Positions 34,226 to 43,299 of a DNA stretch of 64,000 nucleotides are shown in pieces. The position numbers were made by a program, and so were the translations under genes. The notes under the pieces were generated by a model. The model ran no database searches. It was not told the DNA's origin and saw only the letters and a program-made list of their open reading frames with translations. This DNA is from Babylonia areolata (taxonomy: Eukaryota > Mollusca > Gastropoda > Neogastropoda > Buccinidae), in contig NC_134878.1 in the NCBI RefSeq assembly GCF_041734735.1, forward strand, positions 35,495,742-35,559,741, written 5' to 3'. Positions within the stretch are counted from its first letter, which is position 1; every line of letters starts with the position of its first letter.

Positions 34226-36495
34226 TGTGAGAAAGGGTGAGAGTGGGATTCTAACCCTCAACCTCAGGGATTCTCTGTATTGGCAGCTGAGCGTCAACCA
34301 TCCTGCCACCTTCCTCCTTTTGCACCACACGACTGAGGTACAGACAGCTGGACAGCACCACACGACTGAGGTACAGACACACAGACAGCTGGACAGCACC
34401 ACACGACTGAGGTACAGACAGCTGGACAGCACCACACGACTGAGGTACAGACAGCTGGACAGCACCACACGACTGAGGTACAGACAGCTGGACTGCGCCA
34501 CATGACTGAGGTACAGACAGCTGGACTGTGCCACACGACTGAGGTACAGACAGCTGGACTGTGCCACATGACTGAGGTACAGACAGCTGGACTGCGCCAC
34601 ATGACTGAGGTACAGACAGCTGGACTGTGCCACATGACTGAGGTACAGACAGCTGGACTGCGCCACATGACTGAGGTACAGACAGCTGGACTGTGCCACA
34701 TGACTGAGGTACAGACAGCTGGACTGCGCCACACGACTGAGGTACAGACAGACAGACAGCTGGACTGCACCACATGACTGAGGTACAGACAGACAGCGCC
34801 ACATGACTGAGGTACAGACAAACAGACAACTGGACTGCACCACATGACTGAGGTACAGACAGCTGGACAGCACCACACGACTGAGGTACAGACAGACAGC
34901 TGGACTGTGCCACACGACTGAGGTACAGACAGCTGGACTGCGCCACACGACTGAGGTACAGACAGACAGACAGCTGGACTGCACCACAACTGAGGTACAG
35001 ACAGACAGCGCCACATGACTGAGGTACAGACAGACAGACAACTGGACTGCACCACATGACTGAGGTACAGACAGCTGGACAGCACCACACGACTGAGGTA
35101 CAGACAGACAGCTGGACTGTGCCACACGACTGAGGTACAGACAGACAGCTGGACAGCACCACACGACTGAGGTACAGACAGCTGGACAGCACCACATGAC
35201 TGAGGTACAGACAGCTGGACTGCACCACACGACTGAGGTACAGACAGACAGCTGGAATGCACCACATGACTGAGGTACAGACAGACAGCTGGAATGCACC
35301 ACATGACTGAGGTACAGACAGACAGCTGGAATGCACCACATGACTGAGGTACAGACAGCTGGACTGCACCACACGACTGAGGTACAGACAGACAGCTGGA
35401 ATGCACCACATGACTGAAGTATAGACAGACAGACAGTTGGACTGCACCACATGATTGAGGTACAGACAGCTGGAATGCACCACATGACTGAAGTATAGAC
35501 AGACAGACAGCTGGACTGCGCCACACGACTGAGGTACAGACAGCTGGACTGTGCCACACAAATGAGGTACAGACAGACAGACAGCTGGACTGCGCCACAC
35601 GACTGAGGTACAGACAGACAGACAGCTGGACTGTGCCACACAACTGAGGTACAGACAGACAGACAGCTGGACTGTGCCACACAACTGAGGTACAGACAGA
35701 CAGACAGCTGGACTGTGCCACACAACTGAGGTACAGACAGACAGACAGCTGGACTGCGCCACATGACTGAGGTACAGACAGCTGGACTGCACCACATGAC
35801 TGAGGTACAGACAGACAGCTGGACTGCGCCACATGACTGAGGTACAGACAGCTGGACTGCGCCACATGACTGAGGTACAGACAGACAGTTGGACTGCACC
35901 ACATGACTGAGGTACAGACAGCAGGACTGCGCCACATGACTGAGGTACAGACAGACAGACAGCTGGACTGCACCACATGACTGAGGTACAGACAGCTGGA
36001 CTGCACCACATGACTGAGGTACAGACAGACAGCTGGACTGCACCACATGACTGAGGTACAGACAGCTGGACTGCGCCACATGACTGAGGTACAGACAGAC
36101 AGCTGGACTACTCCACATGACTGAGGTACAGACAGCTGGACTGCGCCACATGACTGAGGTACAGACAGACAGCTGGACTACTCCACATGACTGAGGTACA
36201 GACAGACAGCTGGACTGCACCACACAACTGAAGAACAGACAGACAACGTGACTGCACCACATAACTGAAGTACAGATAGAATATTGGACTGCACCACACA
36301 ATTAAGGTGTAGATAGACAACTGGACTGCATGATACATTGATTGATATGGATACATATATCTTACATAGCACCTATAGGTCTGAGCGTTTTTGCAAACAC
36401 AGTCATTTGTCTACCTGCAATGAACCAGCTGACGCCAGCCTTTTGGTGCTTGTCATTCGTTACCTGTGTCGTTCAGTTTGGCTTCAGTCATGCAT

Positions 36496-36545
<50 letters not shown>

Positions 36546-39500
36546 GCATTCATACACATACACAACTCACAAGACATGCCAAGCGCACACCATTACACTA
36601 TTCCCCCTCTCCCTTCCCCCATCCCCCTTCCCACATCTCCCTTCCCTATCCCATCTGTACTACCCACCCACCTTCACCCTTCCCTCATGTAACTTTGAGT
36701 TGAAAAAAAGATTGCAGACCACAACTACTACACAAATGCCAACACAGACAGACGTACGGATGGACAGACAATATAGACAGACTCAATATGACACGACTGA
36801 GGTGAAGATAAGATAGACATGGTGTGTGTGACTGTTTACGTGTTGTGCTGTGATGTGCTGTACTGTGTTGACAACACTGCTACAGTGCTAATGTCATGCA
36901 TGTAGTATTGTTTGAGTGCGTGTTTGTGCCGTGCTTTTTCATGATAGGGTGGGTTCATTCTGTTTTGGCATGGTGTGGTGTATTTTTGGGAAAGGTACTT
37001 TTCTCCAGTTTTCCTCACTCTACCCAGGTATGAATGGACTTCAGTTGGGGATGGTTAAAATGGTGGAAGAAGAGGTTTTCAATTTCACCCACCTTACTGT
37101 GCCAAACCCTTGAGACAGGAATTCACTGGCTCAGTTGCCTTAAAATGCAATGGTACCTTTAACTTTTAACCTTTTTGTTGTGCATTAGTACATTTGCAGT
37201 ACTGTCTGTGCCTTTGCTGTGCTATACTGTACAAGTTCGCTCACTTGAAATGTGGACAACACGTTCAGCCCTTTTCAGATATTAAAAAAAAAAGTTTTAA
37301 AGGTTTTCGGAAACTTTTAGAAAAGTATATAATGGGTAGAAAGTTAATGGTCAAGGTTTGGAAAAGTCTCGGAATTTTCATAAACCATTGACCAGTACCT
37401 TTCAACAAAGAGTTTATAAGCTATTTTTAAAAAATTCAACTCGGTTGAATACTCTTGAACATACATGTCATGAAATATGAACTTCCCATTCCCCTTCATC
37501 AGTGGTGTTGCAGACTTTGTTTTTATTTTATTTTACTTTATTTGGTTTGAAAAAAAAATTTGAAAAATATGGACATTTGTTTGTCACATTTGTGGGAACT
37601 TGTTTTATTTTAAAGAGTGTACCTGGTTGGTCTGGCATGGTGTAATGTACTGTATCAGGTGTTTTCAGTGTGTACCTGTAAGTCTGTGCTGATGTACTGT
37701 ACAGTATCAGGTGTTTTTAGTGTGTACCTACACAGTCTGGGCTGATGTACTATACCTTATCAGTGTTTTCAGTGTGTACTGTAAGTCTGGGCTGATGTAC
37801 TGTACAGTATCAGGTGTTTTTAGTGTGTACCTACAGTCTGATGCACTGTGTAATATCAGGTGTTTTTAGTGTGTACCTATACAGTCTTGGCTGATGTACT
37901 GTGTAGTATTAGGTGTTTTTAGTGTGTACCTATACAGTCTTGGCTGATGTACTATACCTTATTGGTATTTTTAGTGTGTACCTATACAGTCTTGGCTGAT
38001 GTACTGTACCTTATTGGTATTTTTAGTGTGTACCTATACAGTCTTGGCTGATGTACTGTACCTTATTGGTATTTTTAGTGTGTACCTATACAGTCTTGGC
38101 TGATGTACTGTACCTTATCGGGTATTTTAGTGTGCATCTGTACAGTGTAGCCTAATCGGCTAATGTACTGTATCAGGTGTTTTCAGTGTGTACCTATACA
38201 GTCTTGGCTGATGTACTGTACCTTATCAGGTATTTCAGTGTGCATCTGTACAGTCTAGCCTAATGTACTGCATCAGGTGTTTTCAGTGTGTACCTATACA
38301 GTCTTGGCTGATGTACTGTACCTTATCAGGTATTTTAGTGTGCATCTGTACAGTCTAGCCTAATGTACTGCATCAGGTGTTTTCAGTGTGTACCTATAGT
38401 CTGGCGTTACAGATGGCGCGGGGCCTGCATTACCTGCACTCTTTCGGCCTGATGCACCTGGATCTGAAGCCCGCCAACTGTCTGGTCACCAATGAACTCC
38501 AACTCCGCATCGCTGACTTTGGATGCTGTCATCAGCTGGTGCCGGGGAGGGAGAGAGGGGGGCAGGAGGTGGTGGCAGAGGGGTTGAGTCCAGCACCAGG
38601 TTAGTGTGTTAATAATGATAATGATAATAATGAATAATGGATACTTTTTTAGCGCTTTCCTCCCTTAAAGGGAGTTCAAAATGCTTTACAATAAACATTA
38701 AACTGATACACACATATACGCGGTAACTTACAAAAGGAAGAAGAAAGAAAGAAAAAAAAGAGAAACTCAAAGAAAACACCTGGACAGATACAAATAATGA
38801 TGATAGTAATTTCAACAACAATATGATACAGTGTTTTCCATCCTCTTATTGCGTTTTACCGTAGCATGTCAGTCTGACACGTATGCATGCTCACACGCAC
38901 TCATGCATATCACACTCATACATATCAAAGAAAAGTTTGGATCCATGGAATAAATATATGGAAAGGGGTGCCTTAGTTATGCATAGACTACTTGAAAAGG
39001 AATGTCTTTAGATTTGTTTTTGGAGTAGTGAGAGGCTGTGACAGACTGGGAAACCCCCCCAGTTATTTCCAGGTATTTACACCTGCCAACACACCAGTCA
39101 CAGTCGATGGAGAGCCCGTCAGGGAGGTGGAGTCTTTCATCTACTTGGGAAGCGTGGCTGACCAACAGGGAGGCATGGACCGAGACGTCACAGCCAGAAT
39201 CGGCAAGGCAAGAACAGCTTTCATCATGCTCAAGAACATCTGGGCATCTGGAGCAATCAGTATGAAAACCAAACTCCGCATCTTCAACTCCAGTGTGAAG
39301 TCAGTTCTGCTCTACGGATGCCAGACATGGCGGACAACACAGACAATGCAGCAGAAGATTCAGACATTCTTCCACACCTATCTGAGGCGCATCTAGAAGA
39401 TCTGATGGCAGGAGAAGATCCGAAACGAAGATCTGTGGGAGCGAGCGGGACAGGAACCAGTGGCCAGGCAGATACTGCGAAGGAAGTGGGGCTGGATCGG

Positions 39501-42441
39501 ACACACCCTCAGGAAGCCACTGTTCAGCATCACACGCCAAGCCCTGATCTGGAACCTGCAGGGAAAGAGGAAGAGAGGCCAGCCTCGCAACAGCTGGAGG
39601 CGAGACATCGAGGCAGAGCTGAAGCAGCAAGGGACCAGAACAGCCCAGAACAGAGTGCAATGGCGAGAGGTCGTCGATGGCCTATGCTCCACCAGGAGCG
39701 ATGGGCAAAATGATGAATGAATGACACCTGAAGAGGTAAAAACTCCCCCACCATATTTCTCTCTGTTGAATTTGGGAACTAAAAAAAAAAAAAAAAATCT
39801 GTGATCAGTGGAAGAGTGGAGAGACCTTAAAGGGACATATTTACTTCAAATATTTGCACAGTTGAAATGTGATCTGCTGCATTTGGTTCATGTAAAAAGA
39901 ATTTGAATAAAAGGAGGGGGGTGGGGGTGTCATGGGAGAGTTGTTGGTTGGACTCAACTCATTCTGTCCCATGCATGGGAGTCAGTGTTACATATACTTA
40001 CATGCAGTTTAAACTCCCGTGTGGGCTGCGATTTAAGTGGTTGTTTGTTTCTGAGAGTTGGATTTTTAAAGTGATGATCCACCTTTCTTCTTCTTCTTCT
40101 TCTGCGTTCGTGGGCTGCAACTCCCACGTTCACTCGTAGGCACACGAGTGGACTTTTATGTGTATGACTGTTTTTACCCCGCCATGTAGGCAGCCATACT
40201 CCGTTTTCGGGGGTGTGCATGCTGGGTATGTTCTCGTTTCCATAACCCACCGAACGCTGACATGGATTACGGGATCTTTAATGTACGTATTTGATCTTCT
40301 GCTTGCATATACACACGAAGGGGGTTCAGGCACTAGCAGGTTTGCACATATGTTGACCTGAGAGATCGTAAAAATCTCCACCCTTCGATCCACCTTCAGA
40401 TTCCTCTGTAGCCCTTTCTTCTATCACTGTTTACTTTATGCTCCCACAACATTGGTCTTTTCTTTTGTTTGCAGGGAGAGCACGTTGAGTTGTTTGTGTT
40501 TTTTAATCAACCGGATGCTTGATCACTGAAAAGGATCTTTAACTCTGTGGGGATGTTGGGGGCTCTTTCAAGATGAATGATATCTTCACCAACTAGAAAT
40601 TCTAGTTAGAAATTCCAACTTTTCTGCCTGTTTTGTTTGTGGCTTTTTGCTTTTCTTTCTGTCATCTGTTTCTCGTTTTCTGCCTTGCTGGTCTCTTCAC
40701 CTGTTTTTTTGTTCCTTCTTTTTTAAAAGAAAGCCATGAATGTAATTATAGATATATATATATATATATTTTTTAACTTAATGAAAATGGGTGTTCTTAC
40801 TTTTTATTCTTTTTATTTTATTTGTGAGGTGCCCATTTGCAATTTTCTGTTCTGTATAATAATTGATGTTAAAGTTCAGGATACTTCTGTCAATCCTGTG
40901 GTGAAAACTTGATGGAATGGTCAGTATCAGAGGCATGTCCTAAGCTCTGTGTGTATGAATATGACTGTACTTCTGCCTAATTTTCTGTTTTTGGTTGGTT
41001 GGTTGGTTTTTAATGGTTTCTTCAAGATCCATATTTAATTTTTTGCCCCAGATATGTTCCTGGGTGGGGTTGGACAATAATGGACAAAAGATAATCTTTG
41101 AATTATAAAATCTTTGATAATTGAAAGAGGAAAAAAAGCTGTTTATAACTGCTTTCTGTCTAATGATGATACAACACAGAATGGTCAGTTTGCAATGCTG
41201 TGTCTGATCCCTTGGGTCTGTGCTGGGGCCCACTTTGTCTATGCTGGCATTTTACAAAGTAAAATCCAGCTGATCAGTAACCATGTCTCATGTGCTAGAT
41301 AACCAGAAAGAGCTGGGTTGCATGAGTGATCTTAGCAGTACTATGTTTGCTTCAATTTAAAATGTTCTATGCTAATTCTACAGACCTGGGAAAATTGATA
41401 ATGCAGTGCAAACTGAACACTGCTAAGATCACTCATTTGTTAAGCATTAAGAATGTTCCTAATGCTAAGCAAACTGCTAAGATTGCTTATGCAACCTAGA
41501 TCAGGACCAAAGATCAAGTTGGGTAACTAACTGAAATTCATATAATAATGATGACATTGATAATGATGACATTGATGATGATTTGTATCATTGCCAGTTC
41601 TGTAGGTTCCTATTTTATCATTGCAACAATTGTATAGGTGTGAGATGATGATAGTGAGTTTTTAATTGTTTCTGCTTTTGTAAAGGTGCCTGGAAGAATG
41701 AGCTGGTTGGAACCTTGGCATACAGAGCACCGGAGTTGTTGAAGGGACAGAAGCCCTCCTTGTGCTGTGACGTGTACTCGCTTGGCATCACACTGTGGCA
41801 AATGGTGAGTGCATTCTATGGGTATCGTGGTATGTTTTGACTGAAGCTCTACAGGGAGAGAAGGGAGAGAGGAGGAATTTTGTGTAATGTCCTGTCACAC
41901 ATGTCAGTGACTGAAGACATTTTGTCAGAGATTTAATATATTCATTTGAGTATTATTGTTTACAAGAGAAGGGAGAGACTTTTGAGCTAGTGTCTCAAAT
42001 GTGTGAATGGTTGTGAAAATGTGATGAGAAAGTGTGATACATGCACACACACACACACACACAGAGAATTACATTGATAGAGAATTTTTTTCCTTGTTGA
42101 ATTTATTTTGTCCATGTTTACACTTTGGAATATTCCAACTGACCTGAGTCATCCAGTGTCATAGTTTTCCTTTCAATGTCGTCAAAAGATTTGAGAAATT
42201 AATTTTGTGTGGTGGTTAGCGCACTTGCCAGGGACCGTATGAAGGGGTTCCTGCCCATGCAGTAATCTACCAGGTGGTCTCCAATGACCTCCGACCCCGG
42301 CTGCCATCTGAGGACGAGGACAACCCTTTTGAAGTCATCTTTGCTGACCTCTATACCCAGTGCTGGGCCAGTTCCGGGGATGACCGTCCCTCTTCCCTGG
42401 ACATCGTGCATGCCATTGGTCTCTGGCTGGAATACATGTAG
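27313..42441 (+). CDS. mos: Mos serine/threonine kinase (MAPKKK), five exons
   Basis: Joined exons 27313-27581, 33099-33260, 38400-38599, 41686-41804 and 42220-42441 give 323 residues (vertebrate MOS about 345). Mos phosphorylates MEK in oocytes and holds eggs in meiotic arrest as part of cytostatic factor. Seen: P-loop GTGGFGSV (46-53), VAVK Lys66, alpha-C Glu85, the Mos-typical HLDLKPAN (163-170) with Asp165, DFG at 183-185 (IADFGC), RAPELLKG (224-231), DVYSLGITLWQM (239-250) and DLRPRLPSE near the end. All kinase catalytic residues are present. The start ATG has A at -3 and G at +4. The protein begins MVSD; vertebrate Mos begins MPS, where Pro2/Ser3 govern stability, so Ser3 is kept and Pro2 is not. 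All phases agree. Vertebrate MOS coding is intronless; this one has four introns. It converges with UCKL1. Confidence 0.93.
29089..29868 (+). pseudogene. LINE endonuclease segment of the ORF2-type gene
   Basis: 259 codons ending at a stop soon after LLITNSFLPPYP, where the frame shifts relative to the continuation at 29882. Contains the APE motifs WNIRTL, SETRL and GDFNARVG. Confidence 0.8.
29882..32437 (+). CDS. LINE reverse transcriptase segment with C-terminal zinc finger
   Basis: An 851-codon open frame that begins inside the endonuclease C-terminus (TDHRLVV), then an RT with the FADD catalytic motif near 31492-31503, the thumb (FTYLGSTLSRNATIDDEV; LRWAGHVARMPDHRLP) and a C2H2 finger. 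Such proteins are often mislabelled as craniofacial-development or endonuclease-RT host genes. The listed start is only the first ATG of the open stretch, not a true initiation site. Confidence 0.85.
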   Translation: MHPRSKHWHLIDYVIVRKRDRQDVRVTKTMCSAECWTDHRLVVSKLNIRIQPKRRPQGQKAPKRLNVAKLKNITIKQSFVELLEDRLESASLDNQNVESDWRTLRELIYSTASETLGPMSRKHKDWFDENCDEIKQLLDEKRRLHQAYLSNPKSTSKKDVYDAIRRTVQQKLHQMQDKWLSDKADEIQGYADRHDMKRFYDALKEVYGPTSSGSSPLLSADGNTLITEKEKILECWAEHFNSVLNRPSSINDQAIDRLPQVPINEALDDPPTPLETQKAIRLLSSGKAPGSDSIPAEVYKDGGTVLTEKLHQLYSLMWKEETIPQDFKDASIIHLYKRKGNRQACDNHRGISLLSIAGKILARILPNRLTAHLDQGHLPESQCGFRKERGTTDMVFAARQLQEKCQEQNADLFSTYVDLTKAFNTVSREGLWKIMAKYGCPRKFISLVSQFHEGMQAQVQDKGETSAPFAVTNGVKQGCVLAPTLFSLMFSAMLTDAFRDGDVGIGLKYRTDGKLFNLRRLQAKTKVMTDIIRDFLFADDCALNAGSEADMQLSVDKFATASRNFGLTISTRKTEVLHQPAPGKPYVEPNITVNGQRLSAVERFTYLGSTLSRNATIDDEVNVRIARASATFGRLSANVWNRRGISLETKLKVYRAVVLPTLLYACETWTVYQRHAKKLNHFHTTCLRKLLNIKWQDKTPDTEVLAKATLPSIFTILMQSQLRWAGHVARMPDHRLPKSLFYGELQQGKRSHGGQKKRFRDTLKVSLKAFDINPDSWEESAVDRDKWRAAVHKGAKLCEANMTAAAVQKRQARKSRANKLPDDGMPVFVCPNCQRTFRAQIGLFSHLRIHG
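32541..32804 (+). other. T-rich Mos intron 1 DNA
   Basis: T-rich low-complexity sequence with CTCTCT runs; no gene or repeat family recognised. Confidence 0.4.
32810..33098 (+). repeat. Minisatellite containing copies of the Mos exon 2 acceptor
   Basis: Five copies of a motif like GTCTGATACTWGCAG, with AG at 32838, 32891, 32966, 33039 and 33097. The last is the real 3' splice site of Mos exon 2. Spacings are 53, 75, 73 and 58 bases. The bases after each false AG (GCTTGAAGG, GTTTGAAC) are only loosely like the true exon start. Confidence 0.8.
33099..33260 (+). CDS. mos: Mos exon 2
   Basis: Encodes TGLKHSNVVSILGATTLHGF onward to NDHQQELDCTTRL. One base completes the Arg codon from exon 1, and it ends in phase 2. 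Donor CTGAG|GTACAG. Reading through the donor meets a stop within a few codons. The exon lies between two tandem arrays carrying its own splice sites. Confidence 0.92.
33238..33350 (+). repeat. First copies of the Mos exon 2 donor minisatellite
   Basis: The genuine exon end plus two degraded tandem copies (CACAACTGAGATACAG; ATGACTGAAATACAG). The array then continues at 34323 after inserted SINEs. Confidence 0.8.
33359..34318 (-). mobile_element. Hairpin-tailed SINE, reverse orientation, split by another retroposon
   Basis: Reading from its 3' end: hairpin module (33362-33440), body (33490-33747, with an internal partial duplication), then the tRNA-like head at 34224-34318. It matches the plus-strand SINE at 8755-9172. 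It sits inside the Mos donor minisatellite and is itself interrupted by 33764-34220. Confidence 0.7.
33764..34220 (+). mobile_element. 5'-truncated retroposon with 16-bp target-site duplication
   Basis: Matches 24840-25303 and ends in about 32 A's. Flanked by AAACTTGTGAGAAAGG at 33748-33763 and 34221-34236, a clear target-primed insertion into the reverse SINE. Confidence 0.88.
34323..36335 (+). repeat. Minisatellite made of the Mos exon 2 / intron 2 junction
   Basis: Roughly 55 tandem copies of a 33-41 bp unit: the last 23 bases of exon 2 (ending CACACGACTGAG) joined to the first 10-18 bases of intron 2 (GTACAGACAGACAG). Length varies by the number of ACAG blocks. C/T and A/G variants fall in recurring combinations, suggesting block duplication. 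The last copies (36200-36335) are degraded. The array has no stop codons in several minus-strand frames, giving long meaningless Cys/Ser-rich frames. Confidence 0.92.
36497..36541. repeat. CA microsatellite
   Basis: About 22 CA units in Mos intron 2. Confidence 0.9.
36660..36815 (+). repeat. Copy of a segment also at 33550-33640
   Basis: Shares CATGTAACTTTGAGTTGAAA and the ACAGACAGAC-type continuation with 33550-33640, then runs into one last degraded donor-array unit (ACACGACTGAGGTGAAG). Probably a segmental duplication within the intron. Confidence 0.55.
36816..37610 (+). other. Mos intron 2, AT-rich, no gene seen
   Basis: No coding segment or recognised repeat family. Confidence 0.45.
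37612..38399 (+). repeat. Minisatellite containing copies of the Mos exon 3 acceptor
   Basis: About 15 copies of a 50-odd bp unit holding GTGTACCTATACAGTCTTGG. The final copy is the real 3' splice site: GTGTACCTATAG|TCTGGCG. The later copies form a dimeric pattern of about 100 bp, alternating CTATACAGTCTTGG and CTGTACAGTCTAGC forms. Confidence 0.88.
38400..38599 (+). CDS. mos: Mos exon 3
   Basis: Begins with T completing a Ser codon, then LALQMARGLHYLHSFGLMHL and the catalytic loop and DFG. The start at 38400 (CTATAG|T) keeps the frame from exon 2. The alternative acceptor TTACAG before ATGGCG (exon start 38413) would break it. Ends in phase 1 at CACCAG|GTTAGT. The activation segment after DFG is Gly/Glu-rich (PGRERGGQEVVAEG). 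Confidence 0.9.
38600..39065 (+). repeat. Dispersed retroposon-like repeat
   Basis: Second copy of the repeat at 10300-10600, with TAA/TGA microrepeats at its left edge (38610-38640). Confidence 0.45.
39070..39720 (+). mobile_element. LINE 3' fragment in Mos intron 3
   Basis: RT C-terminus in broken frames: VESFIYLGSVADQQGGMDRD; LLYGCQTW; then WGWIGHTLRKP and GKRKRGQPRNSWRRDIEAEL. Frame changes near 39395. A related antisense piece lies at 47235-47540. Only the thumb and tail are left. Confidence 0.8.
39721..40082 (+). other. Mos intron 3, no gene seen
   Basis: An A run at 39781-39797 follows the LINE fragment and may be part of its tail. Otherwise unremarkable. Confidence 0.4.
40083..40397 (-). 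mobile_element. SINE, reverse orientation, TTC-repeat end
   Basis: Reverse-complement copy of the element at 25760-25970, extending further toward its 5' side (CACGAAGGGGGTTCAGGCAC). The tRNA head is not recognisable. Confidence 0.7.
40398..41313 (+). other. Mos intron 3, AT-rich, no gene seen
   Basis: Contains a short AT repeat (40750-40769). No exon-like segment. Confidence 0.45.
41314..41498. mobile_element. Small MITE with 26-bp terminal inverted repeats
   Basis: Left end TGGGTTGCATGAGTGATCTT and right end AAGATTGCTTATGCAACCTA are imperfect inverted repeats. A third partial copy of the repeat lies inside, near 41418. No open frame. Superfamily not assigned. Confidence 0.65.
41686..41804 (+). 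CDS. mos: Mos exon 4
   Basis: GT completes a Gly codon, followed by AWKNELVGTLAYRAPELLKG and the F-helix Asp in CCDVYSLGITLWQM. Acceptor TTGTAAAG, donor ATG|GTGAGT, ending in phase 0. Confidence 0.93.
41805..42219 (+). other. Mos intron 4
   Basis: 415 bases, the shortest Mos intron, holding a short CA repeat at 42042-42062. It ends at TGGTTAG|CGC or, less likely, 12 bases later at TTGCCAG|GGA. Confidence 0.7.
42220..42441 (+). CDS. mos: Mos exon 5 (terminal)
   Basis: Encodes RTCQGPYEGVPAHAVIYQVV, then SNDLRPRLPSEDEDN and a last helix ending LWLEYM before TAG. The start at 42220 is preferred over the in-frame acceptor at 42232 because RTCQGPYEG lines up with TTKQAPYSG in vertebrate MOS. Using the other site would drop four residues. 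Confidence 0.85.
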   Translation, partial: RTCQGPYEGVPAHAVIYQVVSNDLRPRLPSEDEDNPFEVIFADLYTQCWASSGDDRPSSLDIVHAIGLWLEYM

Positions 42442-43299
42442 GCTGGCTTCCATTTGCTGATGACCATGTGTGCTTGGCAGGATGCCTTGTCCCAAGAAGT
42501 CCTCTGTGCCTATATGTCGTGACAGCTTTGGGCAGTTTTCAGTTAGATGTAGCCCATAAGTGGTCAGTTGAAGCATAATTTGAACACTTAGCATGGAAAG
42601 ATTAAGTGGTCATGTCACACTTGGAATGCTTCCCTCAAATGGTCCATCATTTCCCTTTCACATCATTGATTTGTTTTGTGTGGTCCTTCCCTGTTTGTAT
42701 GTGTGCATGTGTTTTCTTGGTGACTCAAATGGTATCTTCATCACCAGTGTGTTTCTGTGTTCCCCCTTCATGTATGTTCCTTCCCTCTTTTGTGTGTGGA
42801 TTGCAAATGTGTATGTTCCTCCCCATTCAGGGCAAGTGTGCGTGTTCTTTCCCTCTTGTGTGCGTATACATGTGAATTTGGACCGTGCTGCTTACTCCCC
42901 ACTGTGTCTGTGGTGTTCCTTTCCTCATTGTATCATTTCCATATTTCTCTCGTTGTTTCCCTTGGTGTGTGAGTGCCTTTTCCTCTTTTGTGCATACACA
43001 TGTGTACTTGGAGCATGTAGCTTTCTCCCCACTGTGTGTGTGTGTCCCTTTCCTCTTTGTTTTCTTCTCTTAAAATCCTCAAGTTTTCCAGTATTTTCCT
43101 CTAGTATTGTCATGGGTGCAAATGCGTCTGGTCATTATGGAAATCTGATTTTCAAATGTTCGAGTCAGATATTTGCCAGTTTATTGAGTTTGAGTGCTTT
43201 CTGGAAAGGTTTCTGTGCAACAAGAATTTGTTCTTGTTTGGAAATATCCAAGTTTGTAACTCAAAGTAGATCAGACATTGGTGAGAGTATTATATACTA
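42442..43299 (+). other. Mos 3' flank / probable 3' UTR
   Basis: No AATAAA was seen before the TTAA element at 43300. A degenerate repeat of about 130 bp rich in CCTCTTTTGTG and CTCCCCACTGTG fills 42757-43073. A 236-codon open frame here is low complexity and not believable. Confidence 0.4.

Noticed and set aside
34136-36301. Minus-strand open frames of 586-721 codons, Cys/Ser/Val-rich
   Set aside because: They are readings of the Mos junction minisatellite in frames without stops. There is no non-repetitive coding and no splice context, and three overlapping frames are open at once.
34323-36335. CRISPR-like array
   Set aside because: Units are contiguous, with no unique spacers, in a eukaryotic intron.
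38413-38599. Mos exon 3 starting at ATGGCGCGG
   Set aside because: The TTACAG acceptor would join exon 2 out of frame and lose LALQ, which aligns with vertebrate Mos.
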